Below the pieces are notes generated by a model. The model was not told where the DNA came from. It saw nothing but the letters and a program-made list of their open reading frames with translations, and made no database searches. From the NCBI GenBank assembly GCA_028284775.1, contig JANQRB010000084.1:43634-107633 (forward strand): a stretch of DNA of 64,000 nucleotides, read 5' to 3'. Shown here piece after piece: positions 24,711 through 32,703 of this stretch. The stretch is from Candidatus Kapaibacterium sp. Its GTDB lineage: Bacteria; Bacteroidota; Ignavibacteria; Kapaibacteriales; UBA7675. How positions within the stretch are numbered: the first letter of the stretch is position 1; each line of letters begins with the position of its first letter. The position numbers and the translations under genes are program-made.

Positions 24711-25775
24711 CTATTGTATCAATGGTTTTACGTCGTCTTCGAATATTGTCATGATCTCATTAATGGCAGACTGAGCCGCTTCAATTTCGCTCGCAGCGTC
24801 CAGATTGTCTCGGAAGGGTTCCGGGATAGCCTGTACGCGAGCAATCGCTTCGTCGATCTGGCTATGGATCTTTGTGTCGAGGGCTGCATCGCTTTCGCGG
24901 ATAAAACTGTCCAGACCCGTGCCGAAGTCATTGCTGATATGAAAGCCGCCCCGATAAGCATTTTTAATGCTTCGAATATTGTTTGCGAAATCCTGCAGCG
25001 AGTTGAAGCTGAACTGTGATTCGACCAGTTCGGTATTGTCTTGGTCGAAGGGATCGGCAATTTTACCATTGGCGACTTCATCGCTGATGGCAATAATGCC
25101 TTCCACAATTTCCAGCACGGCGTCAACTTGTGAGATAAAGCGGCTGCCGCTTTGACCGGCGGAAGCGAACTCATTGCCGTAGCCGTTGGCGTCCCAACCG
25201 TCCAGCAGCGCCTGCGCGTCATCGCTTAACACCTTCGTAACGGCAACCAGATATTCCCGCTCGCGTTCAGTTAAATCAGCCGTCGGTCGAACCTGTCCAT
25301 CGCGGAACAGCAGGAACTCGGCGGTGTGAAACCCGCGCAGTGCCGGACCCAGTCCTTCCGCGATCGCATCCGGTGTAAGATCGAGATCACTGTTTAACAC
25401 GTTTTGCAATTGCTGCCGATCTACCGGCCAGCTATCGAGCGCCGGGTCAAGGTTGAGAAACTCCGCCGGGCCGAAGAGAAATGCTTCGCTCGCCTCCCAG
25501 GGTTCGCGGGCTGCTATCCAGGCAGTGGCAGCAGCGCTGATGGCCGCATCGCTCGGATTCGCGTTGAATGCACTGGCCCGTTCGTTAAGCGTTGCTGCTT
25601 TCGTAGCGAGGTCGGCATATGTGGCGATCACGACTTTTTGGCTGTAATCCTGTAGGATCGTGGAGAAATCGAATCCCTCTTCAGAGGGGGTGACCGGATC
25701 GTCGTCATCCGAGCACGAGGAGGCTAAAAAGCATAATGCAAGGAACGGAACGAACAATTTGTAATGCGATCGCAT
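24711..25775 (-). CDS. Imelysin family lipoprotein (peptidase M75-like)
   Basis: The 354-residue protein has a lipoprotein signal with Cys21 in LASSC followed by an acidic stretch (SDDDD). It contains GFHTAE at 148-153, the imelysin GxHxxE-type motif that gives the M75 family its name, in a mostly helical sequence. Members such as IcmP, IrpA and EfeO-M75 are periplasmic or surface proteins linked to iron acquisition; proteolytic activity is doubtful for most. It lies 66 bases after the porin gene and about 100 before the DHOR gene, all on the same strand. Metal binding by this copy is inferred from the family. Confidence 0.9.
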   Translation of the reverse strand: MRSHYKLFVPFLALCFLASSCSDDDDPVTPSEEGFDFSTILQDYSQKVVIATYADLATKAATLNERASAFNANPSDAAISAAATAWIAAREPWEASEAFLFGPAEFLNLDPALDSWPVDRQQLQNVLNSDLDLTPDAIAEGLGPALRGFHTAEFLLFRDGQVRPTADLTEREREYLVAVTKVLSDDAQALLDGWDANGYGNEFASAGQSGSRFISQVDAVLEIVEGIIAISDEVANGKIADPFDQDNTELVESQFSFNSLQDFANNIRSIKNAYRGGFHISNDFGTGLDSFIRESDAALDTKIHSQIDEAIARVQAIPEPFRDNLDAASEIEAAQSAINEIMTIFEDDVKPLIQ

Positions 25776-25841
25776 AAAAGTAATTCCCAGATAGTTTTAT
25801 TGACGTAGTCTCCTGCCCCTTCCTATTCAGTAGCAGAGGGC

Positions 25842-27119
25842 TTAGAGATCGATAAACGTACCGGTAAAGGCCAGTGCAATACCGACTGTGTTTTCATCGT
25901 TAAAGCGGTCATCGCCGAGCCTGCGCATTGCATAATCGGCTTTCAGAACGATATTGGGACGGAAGTAAAAGTTTAAGCCCAATGTTAAAATGTTGCGATC
26001 AAAGCGCGGATCGGCAAGGACATTGCCTTCTACTTCCTGCATTGTGTTAAACTGTTCATAGCGTGCGAAAGGGTAGAGCTGCATCTCTGACCGCGCTGCG
26101 ATCAGCGGCAATACATCATAGGCCAGCTCGGCATACCAAAACTGAGCGGCGGCGGCAACGGGAGTTTTCGCTACCTCGAGCGCTGCCGACAGCCGTGAGT
26201 TTTTAGCGCTGATCCGATCGGAATTCTGAAGACTGCCGCGCAGGAATGCTGCACGCGCTTTCAGGCGTTCGGATTGCCAAACGCCGTGAGCCTCGCCGAT
26301 CGTCACAAAACCATCAATGCCTTCCATATCCTCTTTCGGACGATTGCCGGTCGAGTTGCCGCGATAAAAGGATGCGCCGAGAGCAGCGTGTTCAGTTGCC
26401 TGAAAATCAAGCCGGCCATAGTATGCCAGATTGTCTGCGCGCACATGCTCGAAGCGACCCTGATGCCCGCCGCTAATCCAGAATTTGCTGCTGAATCCCG
26501 TGGCGTCCAGACCGTTGACGATGCCGGCGCGATAGCTGAATTGTTCAAAACGGCCGTAGACTTCCGCCCCGGTTTCATGCCATGTAGTCGGAATCGTGGA
26601 CGTCTCCGCTTCAGGCCGTACCGTTGCGAAAAAATCTGTCGGATGGTGCTTGCTGTTCAACAGACCGATCGGCAGCACGAAGTGTCCGATACGCAGGCCG
26701 ATTTCAGGCGCGAAACGTTTGCTGAGATATAACTCCTCCAGCACAACCTCGCCGCCTTTTTCCACTTCCTGCTCAAACTCGCCGAATTCCTCGAACTCGA
26801 GCTCGAAAGCCGCGCCGGTGCCGCCGTGTTCGAACTCGATTTCCGCTTCCAGATACAGATCCGGTTCAAAATAGTATTTGGTCTCCAGCACAAAGCGCGG
26901 TATGTCCATCTGCGCCCGGTCATCCGACGGCGAGCCGTTGTCACCGGTTTTTTGATCCGGTCCATAGTCAAAATGCTGGTAGAGAATGCCTCCGTATGAT
27001 TTCAGCACAAAGCGCGTCGAATCGCTGGTGTCTGCAGTCTGTGCTATGAGCGCTGTTGTAAATATTCCAACGTGAATTGCCCAAAGGATCGACAATAATG
27101 AAGCTGCAGAAGGTTTCAT
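25842..27119 (-). CDS. Outer-membrane porin, phosphate-selective porin O/P-like
   Basis: The 425-residue protein has a cleavable signal peptide (hydrophobic to about residue 27) and alternating aromatic beta strands to the end. The segments RIGHFVLPIGLLNSKHHPTDFF and TIPTTWHETGAEVYGRF are typical of the O/P-type porin-like family in Bacteroidota. A loop at about residues 97-132 is extremely rich in Glu (ELEFEEFGEFEQEVEKGGE). GAGGG lies just upstream of the ATG. As first gene of the set it could provide outer-membrane passage for the substrate handled by the imelysin and di-haem lipoproteins; the substrate is not known. Confidence 0.85.
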   Translation of the reverse strand: MKPSAASLLSILWAIHVGIFTTALIAQTADTSDSTRFVLKSYGGILYQHFDYGPDQKTGDNGSPSDDRAQMDIPRFVLETKYYFEPDLYLEAEIEFEHGGTGAAFELEFEEFGEFEQEVEKGGEVVLEELYLSKRFAPEIGLRIGHFVLPIGLLNSKHHPTDFFATVRPEAETSTIPTTWHETGAEVYGRFEQFSYRAGIVNGLDATGFSSKFWISGGHQGRFEHVRADNLAYYGRLDFQATEHAALGASFYRGNSTGNRPKEDMEGIDGFVTIGEAHGVWQSERLKARAAFLRGSLQNSDRISAKNSRLSAALEVAKTPVAAAAQFWYAELAYDVLPLIAARSEMQLYPFARYEQFNTMQEVEGNVLADPRFDRNILTLGLNFYFRPNIVLKADYAMRRLGDDRFNDENTVGIALAFTGTFIDL

Positions 27120-27442
27120 TTGCCCTCAGATAGTTAGAAGGGAATTGGGTAAATTTAAACTAAGTCCAAATAAGATTAAAATAAATCTCAACCCGACGAA
27201 CAGAATTTTACAATTCGCCAACAACTATCAGTGTAGCGCAAGAAGCCGATTGTCGGTGGTGCTTTCCAGTTGCGGCGCCCGGAGATGTGGTAGGCGGTTT
27301 GAAGGACGCTTGCAGTCTGCCAGCGTTTTTGTGCCCGCGAAGTCGATCAAGATTGTCAGAGGCCGGGCTGCCCCTTTAAACCAGCAAACCCGCGGCATCG
27401 AAATACCGCGGGTTGTACCAGTTAAGGATAGCGCAATAACAC
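27120..27442. other. Intergenic region upstream of the porin operon
   Basis: This 323-base gap lies between the porin start and the DUF1501 stop, both minus-strand. Its left third is AT-rich and should hold the porin promoter; it contains the inverted repeat AGATT-N6-AATCT (27173-27188), 54-69 bases before the ATG, which could be an operator. The right end holds the hairpin described separately. No gene is supported. Confidence 0.4.
27387..27414 (-). terminator. Hairpin downstream of the first DUF1501 gene
   Basis: A perfect 9-bp stem (27387-27395 with 27406-27414) closes a 10-base loop, 29 bases after the DUF1501 stop on the minus strand. The following T content is weak (TGCTGGTTT), so it may be a leaky terminator or a 3'-end stabilising structure. 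Confidence 0.5.
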
Positions 27443-29002
27443 TTATCGCAGGATCTGCATTCTTTTTGTATCAGAGTGACGACCGGCGCGCAGGCGGTAA
27501 AAATAGTTGCCTGCGGGCAGGCTGCTCGTCACAACCGGTATTTTATAAGTGCCGGGTCCTTGTTCGGCCGCTACGAGACGGGTCAGGATTGCGCCGCGGG
27601 CATCCATCAGCGCGAGCGTCACATAGGATCTTTCGGGCAGCGCATACTCGATAGTCGTTTCTCTGGCTGCCGGATTCGGGTAATTCTGCAGCAGCATCGG
27701 CTGAGAGGCGCCCGCTTCGGCTACGGATGTGGGGCCCGAATCTTCGCGGAAAAGCGGCAGTTCGCTGAATTCGCCCATCAGCACTTCCTGAATGTCGTTA
27801 TCCGTCGAACCGAACCATTGAGCGAGGACCGAGGCGTAGATCTGGCGGAAATCGTGCTGCATCAGCAGATCGCCGCGATTGTCGAGGTTTTCCAGGTCGG
27901 GGTCGCCGCCGTGCACGCGATTGCCGAGCACCTGGTTGCCGAAGACAAAGAGGGGCGCCGCCGATCCATGATCCGTCCCGAGGCTGCCGTTCTCCTGCAC
28001 GCGCCGGCCGAACTCGGAGAAGGTCATGCCGGCAACTTTGTCGCCAAGGTCGAGGGCATCGAGATCCTCCATAAAAGCCTTGATGGACGACGAGACCTGT
28101 GTGAGCAGGTTCGTATGCGCGGCGCTCTGATTGGCATGTGTGTCAAAGCCGCCGATCGAAACGAGGTAAAATTTCGTCTTTAGTCCGCCGGCAATCAGAT
28201 TCGCGACAATCTGAAGACTCTGCGCCAGCTGACTGTTCGGATACTCTACGGCATTGCGCTCGGGCTCGAAAGCGTCATTGACGCGGCTCGAGTACAGGCG
28301 GGAGGCGCTGTGAATCGTACGCACATAATCGAGCTCGACACCGGCGGCCGTCTCGGGCGGCTCTTCGCTGCCTTCGATGTCCTGACTGCGCTGCATCAGT
28401 TCGTAAAATTCTTCCGCGTCCCGGAAGCTGATGGCCATATTGCCGCCGTCGCTTTGAAAGCCCAGGGACACTTTCGAGCCGATCTGCACGGCGATCGGAT
28501 CTTCCGGCAGCTCCGTCGGATAGTCGGGGAACTGGGGTTCCAGGAAGCGGCCCAGCCAGCCGGAGCTCAGAAATACGTCCGCATCACTTGCCGTCAGCCA
28601 GATGTCCGTACCGCGAAAGTGCGAGCGGTTCGGATTAGGATAGGTAACGCCCTGCACCACCGCCAGCTTCTCCTCATCAAAGAGCTGCTTCATCCCGGTG
28701 AGGTTGCTGTTCCAGCCCAGCGTTTCATTCAGGGGCAGCGTCGCATTTTTCGCGATGGCGAGATTGGAGCGGCGTTCGTAGTATAAATTATTTTCAACCG
28801 GCACAATCGTATTCAGGCCGTCGTTGCCGCCGAAAAGATTGACGAGAACGAAAATGCGGTCGGAGTCCGCCGTCAACTGGTCCATCGCTTTGAGAGAAGG
28901 CGACTTGGCCAAAGCGTTGACGCTGTGTCCGCCGATCGCCGGCAGGGCTGCGACCGCAACGCCGGCGGCGGCTGATTTTTTGAGGAAGTCTCTACGTTTC
29001 AT
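27443..29002 (-). CDS. DUF1501 protein with Tat signal and T9SS sorting domain (copy 1)
   Basis: This 519-residue protein starts with a twin-arginine signal (MKRRDFLKKSAAAG). The body is DUF1501, a family related to the alkaline phosphatase/sulfatase superfamily, with NLFGGNDGLNT, GGFDTH and FSEFGRRVQENGSLGTDHG. About residues 435-519 form a type A T9SS sorting domain (YPNPAARETTIEYALPE ... LPAGNYFYRLRAGRHSDTKRMQILR). The protein is therefore predicted to cross the inner membrane folded through Tat and the outer membrane through SprA. It lies 30 bases after a DUF1800 gene, the usual partner. The biochemical role of the pair is unknown. The ATG at 29002 is chosen to match the Tat signal. Confidence 0.92.
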   Translation of the reverse strand: MKRRDFLKKSAAAGVAVAALPAIGGHSVNALAKSPSLKAMDQLTADSDRIFVLVNLFGGNDGLNTIVPVENNLYYERRSNLAIAKNATLPLNETLGWNSNLTGMKQLFDEEKLAVVQGVTYPNPNRSHFRGTDIWLTASDADVFLSSGWLGRFLEPQFPDYPTELPEDPIAVQIGSKVSLGFQSDGGNMAISFRDAEEFYELMQRSQDIEGSEEPPETAAGVELDYVRTIHSASRLYSSRVNDAFEPERNAVEYPNSQLAQSLQIVANLIAGGLKTKFYLVSIGGFDTHANQSAAHTNLLTQVSSSIKAFMEDLDALDLGDKVAGMTFSEFGRRVQENGSLGTDHGSAAPLFVFGNQVLGNRVHGGDPDLENLDNRGDLLMQHDFRQIYASVLAQWFGSTDNDIQEVLMGEFSELPLFREDSGPTSVAEAGASQPMLLQNYPNPAARETTIEYALPERSYVTLALMDARGAILTRLVAAEQGPGTYKIPVVTSSLPAGNYFYRLRAGRHSDTKRMQILR

Positions 29003-29032
29003 TGTTGTATATCCACTGCTATTGTGACACAA

Positions 29033-30838
29033 TCAGGTTAATTGGAATTCGGGTAAACGCATTATGGCTTTCAGCAGATTGCGCATTCCCGTCGTTGCCT
29101 GTTCGGGATCCTGCACTTTCTCCAGCCACTCATAGCTTTTGTCGCTGCCTACCAAAGCCTCGATCAAATCGCCATGCTGCGCCTCTGAGAGATCAAATGG
29201 CAGCAGATAACGCGCGATGCCTTCGATCAGGGCATCGCCGTCGCTTTCAAATGTTTCGTAGCGGCGACCGAATTCCAGCGCCTGCACCTGCGCCACAACG
29301 GTGGGCGGATTATCGGGACGGTCCGACCGAATCAGGATGCCGTCGGTCAGCAGATCGGAATAGCCATTGCGCAATGGATAGGTGGCGGTGTTGATCCAGT
29401 CGTGGTGGCCCGGCCAGCCCGCGACATTGGGCGGATTAAAGAGTTGCAATCCAAGAGCATCTGAAAAGCCTGAATTGGTACTATTCTGAGGCGACTGTAC
29501 TGAAAGCAACAGCCAGATATTGAAGCGCTGCCGGCCGTTCGACACGGTTTCGGTATAGTCTGCCGGTACACCCTCCATAGGGAATTGGCGCATAATGCCC
29601 ACCAGGAAATCAAGCGGTGATTTCAGCATAGCGCCGTGGAATTCGGCATCATAAAAGTGTGCGCTGCTCAGTAGCGTCGACAGCGCGGGCGCCAGGTCGA
29701 AGTTATTGGCGCTGATGATATCGGCCAGGTCGGCAATCACGCCGTCATCCGTAATCTGATACACAAAATACTGGTAGAGGCGCCGCGCCAGATAAACCGA
29801 TGCAACATGCTTGCCGTCAAAGACGGTGCCCGTGTCGGCATAGCTTTGGCTGAAGATCAGCTCGATCACCTTATCGGTATCGGCGATGCCGCCGTCCACG
29901 GTTTCGGGAAAGCGAAATTTTTCGCCGAACATTTCCTTTTCGCCGTAATCATGACGCGCGGGAACCAGGTTGGCGACAAGGCCGTCGCCGGGCACCCAGC
30001 CCGTAAAAGCGCGGGCGGCTTCCACAATATCGAATTCCGAATAGTTACCTTCGCCCAGGGTAAATAGCTCCAGGATCTCACGGGCGAAGTTTTCGTTCGG
30101 ACGGCCTTTGGTGTTCTGATTGCCGTTGAGATAACGCAGCATGGCGGGGTCGCTGACCATCGCGCGCGCCAGGCTCTTGCCATTGCCGAAGGCATGGGCG
30201 CGGAAGGTGACGTTTTGATTGTGCATGTAGACGGGAGAGTTAACGACCGCCAGCTCGTTTGCGTACAGGTTGTGAAAGAAAAAGGTCATCTTTTCGCGCA
30301 GGGGATTGTAGACCGGCGCTTCCTGCGTACTCTGATCGTCGAGACTGCTGTTGGCCAGCTTGTGCATCCACCAGGTTTGCAGCAGTGCACGGTTGCGCTG
30401 TACAACCTGGTTGACCATCCGCTGGTATGCCTCGCGTTCGGCCGGCGACAGTTCGGCCAGCTCGGCCCGGGTCAACTGTTCGAACGTTTCCCATTCCGGC
30501 GCTTCCGGTGTGGCATAATTCTCACTTTGTAACAAGTGCTGAATGACCTCTTTGGCCGTCATTCCCATTGCCTTGGTCAATTCCGCCGGCGTCGCCTGAT
30601 ACCCGAGACGACGCAGCATGTGTCGCGCGTCGCTCTCGCTGAGCATCTCGCCGGGTTTATGTTCTTCCAGGCCCGTTGTCACCGCCAAAGGCCGCGGATT
30701 TAGCGCTTTGTCGAGTCCGGAGTGACGGCGCCACGCGTCGGGCTTCGTCGTGGAGTTAGCCTTGGCCGCCGCCGCGCCGGCCAGCGTCGTGGCTGCCGTG
30801 GCGCTGAGCGTCGCCGAAAGGAAGTGCCTTCTGTCCAT
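29033..30838 (-). CDS. DUF1800 protein with Tat signal (copy 1)
   Basis: This 601-residue protein begins with a twin-arginine signal (MDRRHFLSATLSATA) and contains DUF1800 landmarks: HMLRRLGYQATPAEL, MTFFFHNLYANEL, NENFAREILELFTLGEGNYSE and LFNPPNVAGWPGHHDWI. It ends LPEFQLT without a T9SS sorting domain. The ATG at 30838 follows GGAGAG by seven bases. DUF1800 and DUF1501 genes are paired in planctomycetes, Bacteroidota and Proteobacteria, and this pair is repeated at 31117-34518. The function of the family is not established; co-export with its partner is inferred from the shared Tat route and 30-base spacing. Confidence 0.92.
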   Translation of the reverse strand: MDRRHFLSATLSATAATTLAGAAAAKANSTTKPDAWRRHSGLDKALNPRPLAVTTGLEEHKPGEMLSESDARHMLRRLGYQATPAELTKAMGMTAKEVIQHLLQSENYATPEAPEWETFEQLTRAELAELSPAEREAYQRMVNQVVQRNRALLQTWWMHKLANSSLDDQSTQEAPVYNPLREKMTFFFHNLYANELAVVNSPVYMHNQNVTFRAHAFGNGKSLARAMVSDPAMLRYLNGNQNTKGRPNENFAREILELFTLGEGNYSEFDIVEAARAFTGWVPGDGLVANLVPARHDYGEKEMFGEKFRFPETVDGGIADTDKVIELIFSQSYADTGTVFDGKHVASVYLARRLYQYFVYQITDDGVIADLADIISANNFDLAPALSTLLSSAHFYDAEFHGAMLKSPLDFLVGIMRQFPMEGVPADYTETVSNGRQRFNIWLLLSVQSPQNSTNSGFSDALGLQLFNPPNVAGWPGHHDWINTATYPLRNGYSDLLTDGILIRSDRPDNPPTVVAQVQALEFGRRYETFESDGDALIEGIARYLLPFDLSEAQHGDLIEALVGSDKSYEWLEKVQDPEQATTGMRNLLKAIMRLPEFQLT

Positions 30839-31052
30839 AAAAACTCTCCGCAATGTATATCTCATGTGCAATGCTGTAAGGAGCAGAAATGCGGTTATTA
30901 TTTCGAATGTTACAGCCCACGCAATTTTTGATTTAGGGTGGTCGAATGCGGCGGTTCAGGAAATGACAAATGTGTGCAGTACATTGTCGAGTGCCGCAAT
31001 GCGCTGGCGGCTTCTGGCTGTCCGGATGATCCGCGCATGCGACCTTCGGCGC

Positions 31053-31086
31053 AAAAAAAAAGCCCGTGCTGCGATCAGCACGAGCT
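31053..31086 (-). terminator. Strong intrinsic terminator after the second DUF1501 gene
   Basis: On the minus strand an 11-bp stem with one mismatch-type wobble (31076-31086 with 31061-31071) closes a 4-base loop and is followed by nine T residues. It lies 31 bases after the stop of the DUF1501 gene and separates the two DUF1800-DUF1501 pairs into different transcripts. Confidence 0.9.
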
Positions 31087-31116
31087 TTGAATGTATCGAC
31101 GCGGGGCAGGAACGAT

Positions 31117-32673
31117 TTAACGTATCAACTGCAATTGCTTCAGCGCAGTGTGGCTGCCGACCTGCAGACGATAAAAATAGACGCCGGCAGGTAAGCGGCC
31201 TGCATGGAATGGCTGCCGATGCGTTCCGGCTGGCTGCTCCTGCGCCACCAGCCGATGCAGCGTAGCGCCTTGGATATCAACGATCGAAAGCTGCACGACA
31301 GCACGGGTCGGCAGCGTGTATTCGATCGTGCTATGCTCGCGGACGGGATTCGGATATGTGCGGACATTAAGATCGTGCAGCAGTCGGTCCTGCACCGAGG
31401 TGGGTGCCGGTGCTTCGAAGAGCGGTATGGTCGCGAAGTCATCCAGCAGAACCTGCTGCAGCATAGTGTCAGCCTCGCCAAACCACTGCGACAGGACCGA
31501 TGCGTAGATCTGGCGGAAGTCGTGCTCCATCACAAGATCGCCGCGATTGTCGAGGTTTTCCAGGTCGGGGTCGCTGCCGTGAATCTCTTTACCCAGGACT
31601 TTATTGCCGAAGACGAAGAGCGGCGCGGCTGTGCCATGGTCGGTTCCGCTGCTGCCGTTTTGGTTGACGCGACGTCCGAATTCCGAGAAAGTCATGCCGG
31701 CGACGCGATCGCCGAGGCCCTGGTCATTCAAGTCCTGCACGAAGGCGGCGACCGAGTCGGAGACGTTCTGCAACAGCGCATTGTGGAGGCCCAGCTGCGA
31801 GGCGTGCGTGTCGAAGCCGCCCAGCGACACCAGATAGATCCGGGTCTTCAATCCGCCCGAAATCAGTTTCGCCACACCGCTCAGCGCCAGTCCCAGGTCG
31901 CCCGCCGGATAGCTGACTTTCGTACTGTTGCTGCCTTTTGAATGAGCGTCATCGATCACCGTCGAATAAGTCTGCGAGGACTCGGCAATGCTGCGAACAA
32001 ATTCCAGCTCCGCCCCGGCCGGGGTGTCCGGCGCATCCGGATACTGGGTGCCGCCGTCGCCTTCAACCAGGTTGACAAATTCTTCGGCACTGTCGAATTT
32101 GATGGCGGTGCTGCCGCTTTTCGAGTTGAAGCCCAGCGAAAGCGCGCCCCGTATCTGAATTGCCATCGGCGCATCGGGCAGCGACTCGGGGAAGGAAGGA
32201 AACTTAGTGCTGAGATACCGTCCCAGCCAGCCGCTGCCGAGAAAGATGTTCGCATCGCTGGCGGTCAGCCAGATGTCTGTACCGCGGAAGTGCGAACGGT
32301 TAGGGTTGGGATAGGTAACTCCCTGGACTATGGCGAGCTTCTCGTCTTCATACAGGTTACGCAGGCCGCCGAGGGCGCTGTGCCAGCGCAGACCGTCGTT
32401 AAGCGGCAGCGTGTCTTCTTCTTTTAGGGACAGATTGGGCCGTGCATCATGATAGAGTTGATTGGCAACGGGCACCAGCGTATTTAAGCCGTCATTGCCG
32501 CCAGCCAGTTGCACGAGCACCAGAATGCGATCGCTGTCGGCTGTCAGTTTTTGCAGCGCGTCGAGCGCCGGCGACTGGGCCAGTGTCTGCATCTCCAGGC
32601 CCGCGAGCGTGGGCAGCGTTGCAACCGCTAAACCTGCCCCTGCCGATTTCTTCAGAAAGTCACGACGTTTCAT
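31117..32673 (-). CDS. DUF1501 protein with Tat signal and T9SS sorting domain (copy 2)
   Basis: This 518-residue paralogue of the 27443-29002 product has the same parts: twin-arginine signal (MKRRDFLKKSAGAG), DUF1501 body (QLAGGNDGLNT, GGFDTH, FSEFGRRVNQNGSSGTDHG) and a C-terminal T9SS sorting domain from about residue 435 (TYPNPVREHSTIEYTLP ... LPAGVYFYRLQVG). The stretch VQGVTYPNPNRSHFRGTDIW is identical in both copies. It ends at a strong terminator and starts 30 bases after a DUF1800 gene. Recent duplication of the pair is inferred from this similarity and identical gene order. Confidence 0.92.
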   Translation of the reverse strand: MKRRDFLKKSAGAGLAVATLPTLAGLEMQTLAQSPALDALQKLTADSDRILVLVQLAGGNDGLNTLVPVANQLYHDARPNLSLKEEDTLPLNDGLRWHSALGGLRNLYEDEKLAIVQGVTYPNPNRSHFRGTDIWLTASDANIFLGSGWLGRYLSTKFPSFPESLPDAPMAIQIRGALSLGFNSKSGSTAIKFDSAEEFVNLVEGDGGTQYPDAPDTPAGAELEFVRSIAESSQTYSTVIDDAHSKGSNSTKVSYPAGDLGLALSGVAKLISGGLKTRIYLVSLGGFDTHASQLGLHNALLQNVSDSVAAFVQDLNDQGLGDRVAGMTFSEFGRRVNQNGSSGTDHGTAAPLFVFGNKVLGKEIHGSDPDLENLDNRGDLVMEHDFRQIYASVLSQWFGEADTMLQQVLLDDFATIPLFEAPAPTSVQDRLLHDLNVRTYPNPVREHSTIEYTLPTRAVVQLSIVDIQGATLHRLVAQEQPAGTHRQPFHAGRLPAGVYFYRLQVGSHTALKQLQLIR

Positions 32674-32703
32674 AATGATATTCCGATAGTTGTTGACAAA
32701 GGA

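Noticed and set aside
27120..27442. Plus-strand frame running from 27145 into the DUF1501 gene
   Set aside because: It is mostly antisense to the DUF1501 sorting domain and has no domain of its own.
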